Notes: generated by a model not told the origin, from the sequence alone. Numbered from the stretch's first letter, positions 19,731-28,985 are shown. The stretch is DNA of 64,000 bases from Haloarcula halobia (GCF_029338255.1 NZ_CP119787.1:124001-188000); one strand, 5' to 3'. Numbers and translations are program-made.

Positions 19731-20028
19731 CTATTGGAGATGCGGGTCGAACTTCCCGTCCCGACAGCCCCGGATCTCGAAGCCACTCCCCAGGACGTTC
19801 AGGATCAGGAAAACGACCTCGTCGCCGACGAACGCGATCCCGGCGGCCCTGGCGCTGTTGCTGGTCTTGGGTTCCCACCGCTGGGTGTAGACCTCCTGGA
19901 TCGAGAGGTCTCCCGAGTCGCTAACGGCTCGGGAGCACGACTCATGTAGTTCGCGCGCGGTGTTCGGTGGATTCAGCTACGGTTAGGGTTTCATCCCGGA
20001 CCACCTTCTGGAGGTTCTTGACTCCCAC
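19731..20028 (-). pseudogene. Frameshifted relic of an unidentified protein
   Basis: Two frames join into one plausible acidic protein. The 5' part reads VGVKNLQKVVRDETLTVAES and reaches a stop (TGA at 19945). The 3' part, in another frame, reads RELHESCSRAVSDSGDLSIQ, then EVYTQRWEPKTSNSARAAG and IRGCRDGKFDPHLQ, ending at the TAG at 19731. The switch falls in a CGCGCGCG run around 19953, a typical slippage site. There is no start codon for the 3' part alone. I do not recognise the family. Confidence 0.4.
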
Positions 20029-20072
20029 CAACGCCCACCCTACTACCGCCCGCGTTCCTCCGTTACCTCGCT

Positions 20073-20543
20073 CTACTCGTCGCGCTCGCCAAAGGGTTCC
20101 TCGTTCCGGTCGGAGGCGTCGCGGGTCCGCTGGAGGTAGTTCTGGAGCGTCTCGTGGACGGCCCGGCCGAGGTCATGTAACTCGCCGTTGATGGCCGAGA
20201 CCGAACTCGAATCGAGCGATTCGGTCACGTCGCGCTCGCGCCAGTCCTCAGGCACTGTCGGGGCGTCGAAGCGAAGGTGATCGTCCGTTGGATCACGATA
20301 GAAGTCGAAGGCCTGGAACAGGTCGAGGTCGTCGACGACTCGGACCTTCTCTTTATCCAGGTCCGTGTACTCCGCCCACTCCTCGAATCCCTCACGCCAC
20401 GCGCCTTCTTGGAGGAGGTTCTCGAGGTCCTCGCGGTGGAAGTCCTCGGATCCGAGGGTTTCCGATTCTTCCCAGTCGAAACCGCTCGGTCGCCCCCGGT
20501 TCGAGAGCTCGGGCGGCTCCGGGATGGATACGTCGAGTGTCAT
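20073..20543 (-). CDS. Acidic accessory protein of unknown function
   Basis: 156 residues from the ATG at 20543 (MTLDVSIPEPPELS). It is strongly acidic, has no membrane helices and is mostly helical: a Pro-rich N-terminus, a middle with FEEWAEYTDLDKEKVRVVDD, and a C-terminal helix with LHDLGRAVHETLQNYLQRT. I think I have seen close relatives next to mobile elements in other haloarchaea but cannot name the family. The in-frame extension to 20669 was rejected because its composition is not haloarchaeal. Confidence 0.65.
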   Translation of the reverse strand: MTLDVSIPEPPELSNRGRPSGFDWEESETLGSEDFHREDLENLLQEGAWREGFEEWAEYTDLDKEKVRVVDDLDLFQAFDFYRDPTDDHLRFDAPTVPEDWRERDVTESLDSSSVSAINGELHDLGRAVHETLQNYLQRTRDASDRNEEPFGERDE

Positions 20544-20874
20544 ACCGATAGTAGAGCGGACACGACAATAAAGCCCCGTAGCGATTCCAGGAGAAGGGAG
20601 CCCGAGTGAAGTGGTAATCGATAGATCACTCCTCCCCGACACGCTCCCAGTCCCGGGACGGACAGTCACGGTGACTTGCCTGGTCTGCCAACCGATTCCC
20701 GTGCAAGATTCGCGCTTTCGATGTAGCAGACGCTGAACGGAACCTCAGGCGATCGTCAGAACAGGCGTGGTCGACTTGGAGGCAGAATTCAGCAGATCGG
20801 TAACGTTAGGCAACAGCGTTGACAGTATGATTCGTGGCTAACAATAATAACTCGTGACCCTGTTACTCCATTAC
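20544..20874. other. 331-base intergenic region with repeat copy 4
   Basis: No gene is supported. Repeat copy 4 lies at 20701-20730 and a short partial copy (GAATTCAGCAGAT) around 20787. ACAATAATAACTCG shortly before 20875 is a likely TATA region for the small zinc-finger gene. Confidence 0.4.
20701..20730 (+). repeat. Interspersed repeat, copy 4
   Basis: GTGCAAGATTCGCGC start and GATGTAGCAGA end. It is one of the best-preserved copies with both ends. Confidence 0.55.
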
Positions 20875-21042
20875 ATGGTCAAATGTACTCGATGTGGCCG
20901 TGATGTGGATGACGTTCAAAATATCACGCCAGATGTTATCACGAAAGAACTGATCGACTCGATCGACCACGGCGAAGAAGACCTCGCCGGGGGCGGTATG
21001 GAAGTTTGCGCCGAGTGTATGGATGAATTGAAGGGAGACTGA
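20875..21042 (+). CDS. Small zinc-finger protein (55 residues)
   Basis: An acidic protein starting MVKCTRCGRDVDD at 20875, with a second knuckle VCAECMDELKGD at the C-terminus (CxxC...CxxC). The middle is a helix-rich stretch with ITKELIDSIDHGEEDL. It is of the CPxCG-like small-protein type common in haloarchaea. The in-frame extension to 20854 (MTLLLHY) is less likely, because the TATA-like ACAATAATAACTCG lies at the right distance for a start at 20875. Confidence 0.75.
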   Translation: MVKCTRCGRDVDDVQNITPDVITKELIDSIDHGEEDLAGGGMEVCAECMDELKGD

Positions 21043-21190
21043 AAACAGAGCAGGTATGATTACCGATTATCTCATCTGTACACGGTAGCCTCGGAGAAGT
21101 CCGTAATCGGCATCGTCCGTCTTTGCTACCGCCTACGTCACGCTCCTACTTCAACGGGCAAAGCTGGGTGATGATTTCGGCATGATCTGG

Positions 21191-21219
21191 GTTACAAGAT
21201 CCGTGCCCTGTATGCAGCA
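21191..21219 (+). repeat. Interspersed repeat, copy 5
   Basis: GTTACAAGATCCG start and CTGTATGCAGCA end, lying between the zinc-finger gene and the FNT channel. Confidence 0.5.
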
Positions 21220-21270
21220 TAGAGTCCGAAACGTACCATCGTGCGAGGGTTTCAACAGACTCACTTTCCA

Positions 21271-22113
21271 CTAATCCCCGCCCCGGACAACGTGGCCGTA
21301 TTTCAACAGGGCAACGAACACAACCCCGCCGACTGCGTTTCCCATCGTGGCTAACGCGAGGAACGAGACGTAGTCCATCGCTGATATTTGGGGCGACAGA
21401 AACACGCCGAATAGCACCTCAACGTTACCGGCAATTGAGTGCGGGAGATGGAGGATCCCGATTACCCCCGTGACGATCCAGATAATAATGAGACGGCTTG
21501 TCGTTTCTTGCGCAGCGGTAACCAGCCACGCGAGCAGTCCCATCAGCCACCCCGCGAGCAGGCCAGCGGCGAATAGCCATGTGAAACCATTGTTAACGAG
21601 TGAGAGCGCGATGGTTTCGAAGGCCTCCGGCGAGGCGACACCTAGATCGGGCAGCAGCGTGACGATGAGTGCGACGAACGCCGCACCACCGACGAGATTA
21701 CTGACATAGATCCAGCCCCAGAGACGGCCTAATTCCGCGAGTGACGCTCGTCCGGCGAGAACCGGCATCACGGCGACGGTCGTATGTTCGGTGAACAGTT
21801 CTAACCGTCCCAGGATGACAAAGGTAAATCCGACGGAGTAGACACTCGCAAGTAGCAACTCCGTCCCGAGATCACCATACCCACCCGGTGAGAGGGTGAG
21901 TATCACCGCCATCAATAACGGTCCAAATCCAATATCCAGCCCAGCAGAGAATCCAGACAGTAACAATCCGTTCGTCTCACGGTTGATTTCGTGGAACCCG
22001 CTTTCGATCAACGAATCGAGGACCGCTGTCACTCGCGTTGGATCACCCGTGTCCCTGCTTTCCGGTCCTGATTCTGTCACATACGTTTTCTGTGTCCGTC
22101 GCTGCAAAAGCAT
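21271..22113 (-). CDS. Formate/nitrite transporter (FNT) family protein
   Basis: 280 residues with six hydrophobic helices and the FNT pattern: a conserved N-terminal helix (INRETNGLLLSGFSAGLDIG), a GRLELFTEHTTVAVMPVL half-helix corresponding to the family's selectivity region, and GNAVGGVVFVALL near the C-terminus. It belongs to the YfdC-like side of the family rather than FocA proper. It probably conducts a small anion or weak acid; the substrate is undetermined. The ATG at 22113 is used; the first 25 residues are polar and may be cytosolic. Its neighbours are a universal stress protein and small zinc-finger genes. Confidence 0.82.
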   Translation of the reverse strand: MLLQRRTQKTYVTESGPESRDTGDPTRVTAVLDSLIESGFHEINRETNGLLLSGFSAGLDIGFGPLLMAVILTLSPGGYGDLGTELLLASVYSVGFTFVILGRLELFTEHTTVAVMPVLAGRASLAELGRLWGWIYVSNLVGGAAFVALIVTLLPDLGVASPEAFETIALSLVNNGFTWLFAAGLLAGWLMGLLAWLVTAAQETTSRLIIIWIVTGVIGILHLPHSIAGNVEVLFGVFLSPQISAMDYVSFLALATMGNAVGGVVFVALLKYGHVVRGGD

Positions 22114-22443
22114 AGTGACCGGCGTGAATCAGACGCATCTCCGTGACCCGTTCGGGAGAGCGCTACCCCGACCAAGACAGAATGAACGGCCTCCAGTAAT
22201 AGATACGCGCTGTGTATCTTGCACGGCTTCAGGAAAATGATATAACGTTGTTATCTTGGTTGCTGGGCGGTTTACTCGCAAATCCACGATTGAAGCTACA
22301 CTCCACCCTGCTGTGTGCCTCGTTCGCTGGCGCGCACTGCGGTGCTCCATTAACACGAGAGTTCACGCCTGACGAGAGTTCACGCCCGAAATCACCTACG
22401 TACGTACAGGAGTTCGATAGCCACGAGCCATCTCACAGAACCG
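22114..22443. other. 330-base intergenic region
   Basis: No gene is supported. It holds repeat copy 6 (22202-22224, minus orientation) and a direct repeat in which ACGAGAGTTCACGCC occurs at 22355-22369 and again at 22372-22386. Confidence 0.4.
22202..22224 (-). repeat. Interspersed repeat, copy 6 (inverted)
   Basis: Read on the minus strand: GTGCAAGATACACAGCGCG then TATC. This copy matches the 5' half of the family best and shows that copies occur in both orientations. Confidence 0.5.
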
Positions 22444-23313
22444 CTACTCCCCACGTCCAACCGTGATGACGGGAACTGGTGCAGAGCGGACGGTCTTCTC
22501 GGCGACGCTCCCGAGAAGGATTCGATCGCTCCCGCGTCTCCCTGTCGTTCCCATCACGACGGCGTGGATAGCGTTCGAGTCGATGGTGTCGAGTATCACC
22601 TCGATAGGGGACCCGTGCTCGACGTGCCGGACACTATTCGAAACGCCGCGTGTCTCCGCCTCGGACACGACGTCGTCCACGGCATCGGTCGCTGCCTGTC
22701 CACGTTCCCGTCCCGAGACCGTGGAGCGAACGTCCAGACCCAGGGAGGTATCGTCGACGACAGACAGCACGTGAACGGTCGCATCGAGCGCCGCTGCCAG
22801 GGAGAGGCCATGCTCGGCAGCGTGGGCCGCACCGGCACTCCCGTCGGTCGGTATGAGAATGTTCTCGTAGGGGAACACCAGTTGTTCGTCGGGCTGCATC
22901 CGCGCTGCGATGACAGGGACCGAAGACAGACGGACGACCTTCTCCGTGACGCTCCCGATGAGGTATCGTGACACCCCCTCCCGACCGTGGGTCGGCATCA
23001 CGATCACGTCGTACTCGTATTGCTCGGCGTACTCGACGATTGTCGGCGCTGGATGCCCCTGGACGACGTTGGAATCGTAGTCGATACCGAGTGTGTTCAG
23101 TGTCTTCTCTGCTTCCTCGACGATGTCCTCGCCCTCCTGAACAAGAGCATCAACGACCTCGGTTTCGACGACCGTGACACTATCGCGTGTCGTATCCGCG
23201 ACGAACAGAACGTGGATCGTGGCGTCGGCCCAGTGTGCAATCTCGGCAGCGTGATGTAATGCCTCCGCAGCCCCATCGCTTCCATCGAACGGGAGCAGAA
23301 TGTCCTCGTACAT
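22444..23313 (-). CDS. Tandem universal stress protein (two UspA domains)
   Basis: 289 residues from the ATG at 23313, made of two UspA domains of about 145 residues. Domain 1 has DILLPFDGSDGA, VIVMPTHGREGVSRYLIGSV and the ATP-binding pattern GxxGxxxxxxGS (HGREGVSRYLIGS). Domain 2 has ILIPTDGSAGA and VMGTTGRRGSDRILLGSVAE. Both nucleotide motifs are complete, so ATP/AMP binding is likely. It is thought to protect cells under stress; no specific partner is visible. A decayed single-domain Usp lies directly upstream on the same strand. Confidence 0.9.
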   Translation of the reverse strand: MYEDILLPFDGSDGAAEALHHAAEIAHWADATIHVLFVADTTRDSVTVVETEVVDALVQEGEDIVEEAEKTLNTLGIDYDSNVVQGHPAPTIVEYAEQYEYDVIVMPTHGREGVSRYLIGSVTEKVVRLSSVPVIAARMQPDEQLVFPYENILIPTDGSAGAAHAAEHGLSLAAALDATVHVLSVVDDTSLGLDVRSTVSGRERGQAATDAVDDVVSEAETRGVSNSVRHVEHGSPIEVILDTIDSNAIHAVVMGTTGRRGSDRILLGSVAEKTVRSAPVPVITVGRGE

Positions 23314-23406
23314 GTGCACTGCGAGTACCTACGTGCATCACGCTCAAGTGGTTTGTCACCCACCAGCAGAGGGGTCTCACCTACCACTCGAGTCCGGCTC
23401 CCGAAC

Positions 23407-23985
23407 TCACATCACCGGAACTGGCGACGTTCGGACAATCTTCGCACTTACCCCACCCATCATGTATCGGCTGAGATCAGTCTGACCGAGCGTACCGAGG
23501 ATCGCGAAGTCGATGTCGTGTGCATCGATGTAGTTCCGGATTGCTTTCGACGGGACACCGAATTCGATTTTACTCTCGACGCTATCGACCGTCGCCGCCT
23601 CTGCGGTCTCGATGGCGTCTGCGATGATCTCGTCCGCTGCAATCCACGCCGTCCGTGGGTCGGTATCACGATCAACTCGATGGCTGACTGCGTACGATAC
23701 TCGACAATCGCCTCAGAGGGGTCACCGTGGAGTCCCCTCCGAGATCACGGTGATACCGCGTTCTGTCGCACGCTGTGCTGCTTCGTTCACGACCGCTTTC
23801 CGTCCTGGTCCAGAACGGCACTCACATCCTCTTGTGCTCTGGTAGGGGTGTCGTGCTGGTGTCTACGACATTGAGGACGTGGATCGTTGCCTCGTGCTCG
23901 GAGGCTATCTGGAGAGCATAGTCGAGAACAGCTTCTGCTGGCTCGCTCCCATCTGTGGGAAATAGAATCTGGTCGCACGTAGAAC
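23407..23985 (-). pseudogene. Decayed universal stress protein
   Basis: Usp pieces lie in order but are broken. ILFPTDGSEPAEAVLDYALQ and ATIHVLNVVDTSTTPL are followed by an in-frame stop after EHKRM. Then IVEYRTQSAIELIVIPTHGR appears in one frame, and finally a C-terminal part (ADEIIADAIETAEAATVDSV, then TLGQTDLSRYMMGGVSAKIV) in another, ending at 23407. There is no start codon in front of the first piece. The nucleotide-motif tail is altered (MMGGV). It is clearly a relic of a second Usp gene beside the intact one. Confidence 0.82.
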
Positions 23986-24007
23986 GGTCTGAGAGGATGA
24001 GCGGGCG

Positions 24008-24295
24008 TTACTGACCCTCTGTAGTGATATCCAACGTTCCTTCCTCTGCCGTCTGGGCCTCACGCCACCAGACTAACTCGAACTCGATACTCTGTTTTGC
24101 CTCGGTATCCCCTTCAGACCAGTCTGACTCGCCCTCCAGCTTGAACGTCACCGGGTTCGTCGGGTCCAACTGAACCTGCTGCCTACCGAGTTCGAGTGTC
24201 ACAGCGTCGTCGCCGTCGAGTTGCTCGGCCAGGTCGCGAAGGGACGATGCAATTTCGGACCGCGTTTTCTCGGCTTCAGTTTCGAGTTCTCCCAT
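24008..24295 (-). CDS. Amphi-Trp domain protein
   Basis: 95 residues from the ATG at 24295 (MGELETEAEKTRSEIAS). It matches the amphi-Trp domain: an N-terminal helix, a strand pair VTLELGRQQVQLDP, then VTFKLEGESDW and the terminal SIEFELVWWRE with the paired tryptophans. The family is small, widespread in haloarchaea and of unknown function. The longer frame to 24328 lacks a better start. Confidence 0.75.
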   Translation of the reverse strand: MGELETEAEKTRSEIASSLRDLAEQLDGDDAVTLELGRQQVQLDPTNPVTFKLEGESDWSEGDTEAKQSIEFELVWWREAQTAEEGTLDITTEGQ

Positions 24296-24364
24296 GAATA
24301 CAGATACGCGGAAAGACCCGATAAACAAAGGCGGAGATTCTCCTGCCGGCGGAATCGCTCACCG

Positions 24365-24390
24365 GTGCTAGAGCAGAGATACGCTGCATG
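24365..24390 (+). repeat. Interspersed repeat, copy 7
   Basis: A degenerate copy: GTGCTAGAGCAGAGATACG followed by CTGCATG. It marks the right edge of the zone in which the repeat occurs. Confidence 0.35.
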
Positions 24391-24594
24391 AGACCGGTCG
24401 ATGAGGCATCTCAGTTTTCTTCCGAGCAACAACTCCAGCACGTATGCATTGAGAGCCCCAGTCTCAGCTTCTGGGGTTCAGTAGCCGAACCCCGGCCACA
24501 GTAGAGTCCGACAGTGAGGCGACGAACGGCGACTGGATGTATCAAGCGTCGCTCGCGCGGTCGGCGACGTGGACCGCGAGCGTCGCTGCCGTCG

Positions 24595-25791
24595 TCACTC
24601 GGTGCTCGCCGTCCGGCCGAGCAGCGTCTCGGTGATGGCGTCGGACTGCTGGATGAGCACGGACCCGAGGATGCTCATCACGAGGACGTAGCCGACCGTG
24701 AACGCCGGGAGGACGGTGCCGAGGCGGCCAGTCCCGATGCCCGCGGCGAGCGTCGCGATGACCAGCGAGAACTCCCCGCGGGGCACCAGGCCGATGCCGA
24801 CGCGGAGCGAGCGCTGTCGGGTGAGGTCGTAGACGCGACCCGAGAGGGTGCCACTGACCAGTTTCCCGAGCGTCGTCAGGACGACGGCGACCCCGACGAG
24901 GGTGGCGACGCCGCCGAACAGCGTCACGTCGGTGGCCAGCCCGATGCTGAAGAAGAACACGGCCGCGAAGATGTCTCGCGCGGGGGTCACGATGTGCTCG
25001 ATACGCTCGACGTGCGAGGTCTGGCTCACGCCGGTCCCGAGGAAGAACGCCGCGACGGCCTCGCTGACCCCCAGGGCGAGCGCGGCACCCGCGACCAGCG
25101 TGGTGACGCCGACGATCCGGAGCACGAACAGTTCGTCCGAACGGGTGGCGAACACGCGATCGAGCCAGCCCGCGCCGTACCACGCGACGGCGGCGAGCCC
25201 GCCGAGAAACAGGAACGCGGTCCCGACCGAGACGGCGGCGTCACGGAGCCCCCCGCCGCCGGCGACGGCCGCGAGCAAGGCGAGGTAGACGGCGATGAGG
25301 ATGTCCTCGAAGACGAGCGTTCCGAGGATGGGGCTGGACTCGTCGTTGGCGATCCACCCCTGCTCGATGAGCGACTTGGTGACGACGGCGCTCGAGGAGA
25401 TGTAGACGATCCCCGCCAGAAAGAGCGTCTCGACGATGGTCCACCCGAAGGCGAGGCCGATCGCCGCGCCGACGCCGAAGTTCACGACGAAATCCAGCAC
25501 CCCGATGGTGGTGATGCGGTTGCGGTCCTGCAGGAGCTGGTCGACGCTGAACTCCAGGCCGAGGAAGAAAAGCAGGAAGACGACGCCCAGCTCTGCGAGG
25601 ACCTCGATGAACTCCCGGTCGCCGACGAGCGTCAGGGGCAGGCCGAACAGCGAGGTTGGTTCGTTCGGGCCGATGAGGATGCCCACCAGGATGTACGCGG
25701 GGATGACCGAGAGCGTAGAGCGGGTGGCGAGGGTCCCGGCGAGAGCGATGCCGGTGAGCGCGATGCCGACCTCCAGCAGCAGTTCGGCCAT
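24595..25791 (-). CDS. CPA2-type cation:proton antiporter (KhtU-like)
   Basis: 398 residues, about 12 hydrophobic helices, Kef/CPA2 fold. An N-terminal hairpin (IPAYILVGILIGPNEPT) is followed by the GVVFLLFFLGLEFS helix, the transport core SSSAVVTKSLIEQGWIAND with the motif TLVFEDILIAVYLALL, and a C-terminal helix set with VPRGEFSLVIATLA. It has no C-terminal TrkA-N domain; regulation comes from the separate gene upstream. It exchanges K+ or Na+ for H+, probably K+ by analogy to KhtU. Its ATG shares one base with the TGA of the regulator gene. Confidence 0.88.
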   Translation of the reverse strand: MAELLLEVGIALTGIALAGTLATRSTLSVIPAYILVGILIGPNEPTSLFGLPLTLVGDREFIEVLAELGVVFLLFFLGLEFSVDQLLQDRNRITTIGVLDFVVNFGVGAAIGLAFGWTIVETLFLAGIVYISSSAVVTKSLIEQGWIANDESSPILGTLVFEDILIAVYLALLAAVAGGGGLRDAAVSVGTAFLFLGGLAAVAWYGAGWLDRVFATRSDELFVLRIVGVTTLVAGAALALGVSEAVAAFFLGTGVSQTSHVERIEHIVTPARDIFAAVFFFSIGLATDVTLFGGVATLVGVAVVLTTLGKLVSGTLSGRVYDLTRQRSLRVGIGLVPRGEFSLVIATLAAGIGTGRLGTVLPAFTVGYVLVMSILGSVLIQQSDAITETLLGRTASTE

Positions 25792-26279
25792 CAGTCGCCG
25801 TCCGATTCGACCAGCCCTTCCAGGGCGTCGAGTTCCGCACGGGTCCCGAGCGCGACGAGGATGTCGCCCGACTGGAACGTGTCGTCGGGGCCGGGATTGG
25901 GGATGGTTTCCTCACCCCGCCGGATGGCGATGACGGAGGCCCCGGTTCGCTGTCGCAGGTTCGCGTCCGCGAGGGTCTGACCCTCCAGGGAACAGTCGGC
26001 CTCGACGTCGACCCACTCGATGATGGCGTCACCCAGTGGCACCTCGACGTCGCTCAACTCGACGGGCTGGAAGTACGCCCCCTGGATGATGGCCCCGACC
26101 TCGCGGGCGCGCTGACCCGAGAGGGTGAACAGTCGCTCGGCGTCCGCGTCGGGGCTCGACTTGTGGAAGAACTCCCGTTTGCCGTCGTGGTGCATCACCA
26201 GGACGAGTCGCTCCTCACCGTCGAGTTCCACCTCGAACTTCTTGCCGACGCCCGGGACGTCGGTCTCGTAGACGGTCAT
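25791..26279 (-). CDS. Cation:proton antiporter regulatory subunit (KhtT-like, TrkA-C)
   Basis: 162 residues, close to KhtT in length. The N-terminal about 70 residues (TDVPGVGKKFEVEL) form the KhtT-type domain. Residues about 85-160 form a TrkA-C (RCK-C) domain with SLEGQTLADANLRQRTGASV, IAIRRGEETIPNPGPD and GDILVALGT. It binds a small ligand in relatives (cyclic di-AMP in Bacillus KhtT) and gates the antiporter. It forms a TGATG overlap with the antiporter gene, so the two are cotranscribed and translationally coupled. The start at 26279 was chosen over the upstream in-frame codons at 26294. Confidence 0.85.
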   Translation of the reverse strand: MTVYETDVPGVGKKFEVELDGEERLVLVMHHDGKREFFHKSSPDADAERLFTLSGQRAREVGAIIQGAYFQPVELSDVEVPLGDAIIEWVDVEADCSLEGQTLADANLRQRTGASVIAIRRGEETIPNPGPDDTFQSGDILVALGTRAELDALEGLVESDGD

Positions 26280-26322
26280 ACCAGGTCCACTCACCGGGCA
26301 GAAATAAACGTCCGGGACCCGG

Positions 26323-26784
26323 TCACTCGACCGAGATAATCTCGACCTCGAAGGTCAGCGTCTCGCCGGCCAGGTCGTGGTTGAAGTCGACCCTGACGAG
26401 TTCGTCGTCGACGTGGGTGACGGTCCCCGGGAGACCCTGTTCGGTCTGGATCTGCATCCCCTCGCTGGGCGTGTGGCCCTCGACCATCGCCGCGAACTCC
26501 CCGGCGTCGTACTCGACGACCCGATCCTCGCTTCGCTCGCCGTATCCCGCTTCGGGCGGGATTGTCACGGTGTCGGTGTCGTCCTCGTCCATGCCTTCGA
26601 GGGCATCGTCCAGGCCCTCGATGACCTGGCCGGACCCGACCTCGACGGTGAGCGGGCTGAACTCGCGGGCCGTCTCCAGGCCCACCTCCTCGGCGACAGA
26701 CTCGCGGGAGGTGTCGAAGACGGTACCGTCGTCTTGGCGGCCAACGTACTCGATGGTGACGGTGTCACCTGCTGTGATCGGCAT
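26323..26784 (-). CDS. FKBP-type peptidyl-prolyl isomerase (SlyD-like)
   Basis: 153 residues. The FKBP core VTIEYVGRQDDGTVFDTSRE is interrupted after the flap by an insert-in-flap chaperone domain (YDAGEFAAMVEGHTPSEGM onward). It closes with LVRVDFNHDLAGETLTFEVEI, the SlyD/archaeal FKBP signature. It catalyses cis/trans isomerisation of prolyl bonds and helps protein folding in the cytosol. It lacks the His-rich metal tail of bacterial SlyD. It stands 43 bases upstream of the antiporter pair and may be independently transcribed. Confidence 0.93.
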   Translation of the reverse strand: MPITAGDTVTIEYVGRQDDGTVFDTSRESVAEEVGLETAREFSPLTVEVGSGQVIEGLDDALEGMDEDDTDTVTIPPEAGYGERSEDRVVEYDAGEFAAMVEGHTPSEGMQIQTEQGLPGTVTHVDDELVRVDFNHDLAGETLTFEVEIISVE

Positions 26785-26870
26785 ATCGTCGAGACGCGTG
26801 GCTGGGGGATAAGGAGTCTGGTCGCTGCCCCGACTCCGGGACCACTCCCCCGTCGGCGGCCGGGCGTCGC

Positions 26871-28934
26871 TCAGAACTCCGAGCGCGGCGCGGGAACGCC
26901 GCCGTCCTCCTCGTCACCGCCGTCGAGGTCGAACTCCTCGCGCAGTTCGCGGATGCGGTCGCGGATGTCCGCGGCGAGTTCGAACTCCAGGTTGCTGGCA
27001 GCCTCCTGCATCCGTTCCTCCAGGTCCGCCACCATCCGTTCGGCCTCGTCTGCGTCGGCCGCGCCGTCGCTCGCGACCCCGCTGGTGTCGGTCTTGCTCC
27101 CGGGGAGGTTCGTCTCGCCGACGGCCTTCTCGATGGTCGTCGGTTCGTGACCGTGTTCCTCGTTGAACTGCTGCTGGATGCGCCGGCGGCGCTGGGTCTC
27201 CTCGATAGCGGCGTTCATCGCGTCGCTGCGCTCGTCGGCATAGAGGACGACCTCCCCGTTGACGTTCCGGGCCGCCCGACCCATCGTCTGGACGAGCGTC
27301 GTCTCCGACCGGAGGAACCCCTGCTGGTCGGCGTCCAGAATCGCGACGAGCGAGACTTCCGGGATGTCCAGGCCCTCCCGGAGGAGGTTGATACCGACGA
27401 GGACGTCGATGTCGCCCAGACGGAGCGACCGGACGAGTTCGTGGCGCTCCAGCGTGTCGGTTTCGTCGTGCATGTAGGCGACGTCGACGCCCGCCTCCTC
27501 GATGAACTCGGTGAGGTCCTCGGCCATCCGCTTGGTGAGCGTGGTCACGAGCACGCGCTCGTCGCGCTCGATGCGCTCGTCGATGCGGGCGAGCAGGTCG
27601 TCGACCTGGCCGGTCGCCGACGCCACCTCGACGGCGGGGTCCACGAGGTGGGTCGGGCGGACGATCTGCTCGACGATCTGGTCGCTGTGCTCGCGCTCGT
27701 AGTCGCCAGGCGTCGCCGAGACGTACAGCGTGCGGTCGGTCTTCGCCTCGAACTCCTCGAAGGTCAGCGGGCGGTTGTCGAACGCCGTCGGCAGGCGGAA
27801 CCCGTTCTCCACGAGGCTCTCCTTGCGGGACTTGTCGCCAGCGAACTGCCCGCGGATCTGGGGCAGGGTCTGGTGGGACTCGTCGACGACGGTCAGGAAG
27901 TCCTCGGGGAAGTAATCGAGCAAGGTGTAGGGTGCCTCGCCGGTCTCGCGGTCCGAGAGGTGGACCGAGTAGTTCTCGATGCCCGAACAGTATCCGGTCT
28001 CCTGCATCATCTCGATGTCGAATCGGGTGCGCTCCTCGATTCGCTGGGCGGCGACGGCGTCGCCCTGGCGCTCGAAGTAGCGGATGCGCTGTTCGAGCAG
28101 TTCCTCGATCTCCTCGATGGCGCGTTCGAGGCGCTGTTCGGGGATGGAGTAGTGCTCTGCGGGGTGGACCAGCGCCGCGGGTTCCTCGCGGACGACCGTC
28201 CCCTCCAGGGGGTCGACCTTCAGCATCCGGTCGATCTCGTCGCCCCAGAACTCCACGCGGATGGCGTAGCGGCCGTACATCGGGTAGATTTCGAGCGTGT
28301 CGCCACGTACGCGGAAGGTCCCCTGGGTGAAGTCGACGTCGTTGCGCTCGTAGTTCAGGTCGACCAGGCGACCCAGCAGCTCGTCGCGGTCGATCTCCTG
28401 GCCGACTTCGAGCGAGAGGGACATGTCGACGTAGTTGCGCGGGTCACCGAGGCCGTAGATGGCCGAGACCGACGCGACGACGATGACGTCGTCGCGGGTG
28501 AGCAGGGACCGGGTCGCCGAGTGGCGCAGGCGGTCGATCTCGTCGTTGATGGAGGCGTCCTTGTCGATGAAGGTGTCCGTCTGCTCGACGTAGGCCTCGG
28601 GCTGGTAGTAGTCGTAGTAGGAGACGAAGTACTCGACGGCGTTGTCCGGGAACAGATTTCGAAATTCCTCGTACAGCTGGGCGGCGAGCGTCTTGTTGTG
28701 GGCGATGACGAGCGTCGGCGTCTGCAGTTCCTCGACGACCCAGGAGACGGTGTTGGTCTTGCCCGACCCCGTCACGCCCAGCAGGGTCTGCTTGTCCATC
28801 CCGTCGCGATAGCCCGCGGCGAGTTGCTCGATGGCCTCGGGCTGGTCGCCGGCCGGGTCGAACGGGGCGTCGACCCGGAACTCGCTGTCTGCGTCCGGTC
28901 GGTCGATGGAGAGCGGGCCTCCGGCGTCGGTCAT
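26871..28934 (-). CDS. uvrB: UvrABC system protein B
   Basis: 687 residues. The helicase-like damage-verification subunit. Walker A GVTGSGKT lies at about residue 54. The beta-hairpin region is [20 protein letters not shown]. Motif II is [13 protein letters not shown], and SATPGDYE and [20 protein letters not shown] follow, with motif [11 protein letters not shown]. The C-terminal UVR motif ([20 protein letters not shown]) contacts UvrC. A linker of about 40 residues rich in Ala/Asp/Ser precedes the UVR motif. Complete and intact. uvrC is 19 kb away, and uvrA is not in the window. Confidence 0.97.
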   Translation of the reverse strand: MTDAGGPLSIDRPDADSEFRVDAPFDPAGDQPEAIEQLAAGYRDGMDKQTLLGVTGSGKTNTVSWVVEELQTPTLVIAHNKTLAAQLYEEFRNLFPDNAVEYFVSYYDYYQPEAYVEQTDTFIDKDASINDEIDRLRHSATRSLLTRDDVIVVASVSAIYGLGDPRNYVDMSLSLEVGQEIDRDELLGRLVDLNYERNDVDFTQGTFRVRGDTLEIYPMYGRYAIRVEFWGDEIDRMLKVDPLEGTVVREEPAALVHPAEHYSIPEQRLERAIEEIEELLEQRIRYFERQGDAVAAQRIEERTRFDIEMMQETGYCSGIENYSVHLSDRETGEAPYTLLDYFPEDFLTVVDESHQTLPQIRGQFAGDKSRKESLVENGFRLPTAFDNRPLTFEEFEAKTDRTLYVSATPGDYEREHSDQIVEQIVRPTHLVDPAVEVASATGQVDDLLARIDERIERDERVLVTTLTKRMAEDLTEFIEEAGVDVAYMHDETDTLERHELVRSLRLGDIDVLVGINLLREGLDIPEVSLVAILDADQQGFLRSETTLVQTMGRAARNVNGEVVLYADERSDAMNAAIEETQRRRRIQQQFNEEHGHEPTTIEKAVGETNLPGSKTDTSGVASDGAADADEAERMVADLEERMQEAASNLEFELAADIRDRIRELREEFDLDGGDEEDGGVPAPRSEF

Positions 28935-28985
28935 TGTGTGGGGGTAGGGCTGGAACGTCTTGAGCAGTACGCTCTCCCGGCCCGG

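Noticed and set aside
16588-24390. CRISPR array from the repeated motif
   Set aside because: Copies are kilobases apart, in both orientations, with unequal spacing and no cas genes.
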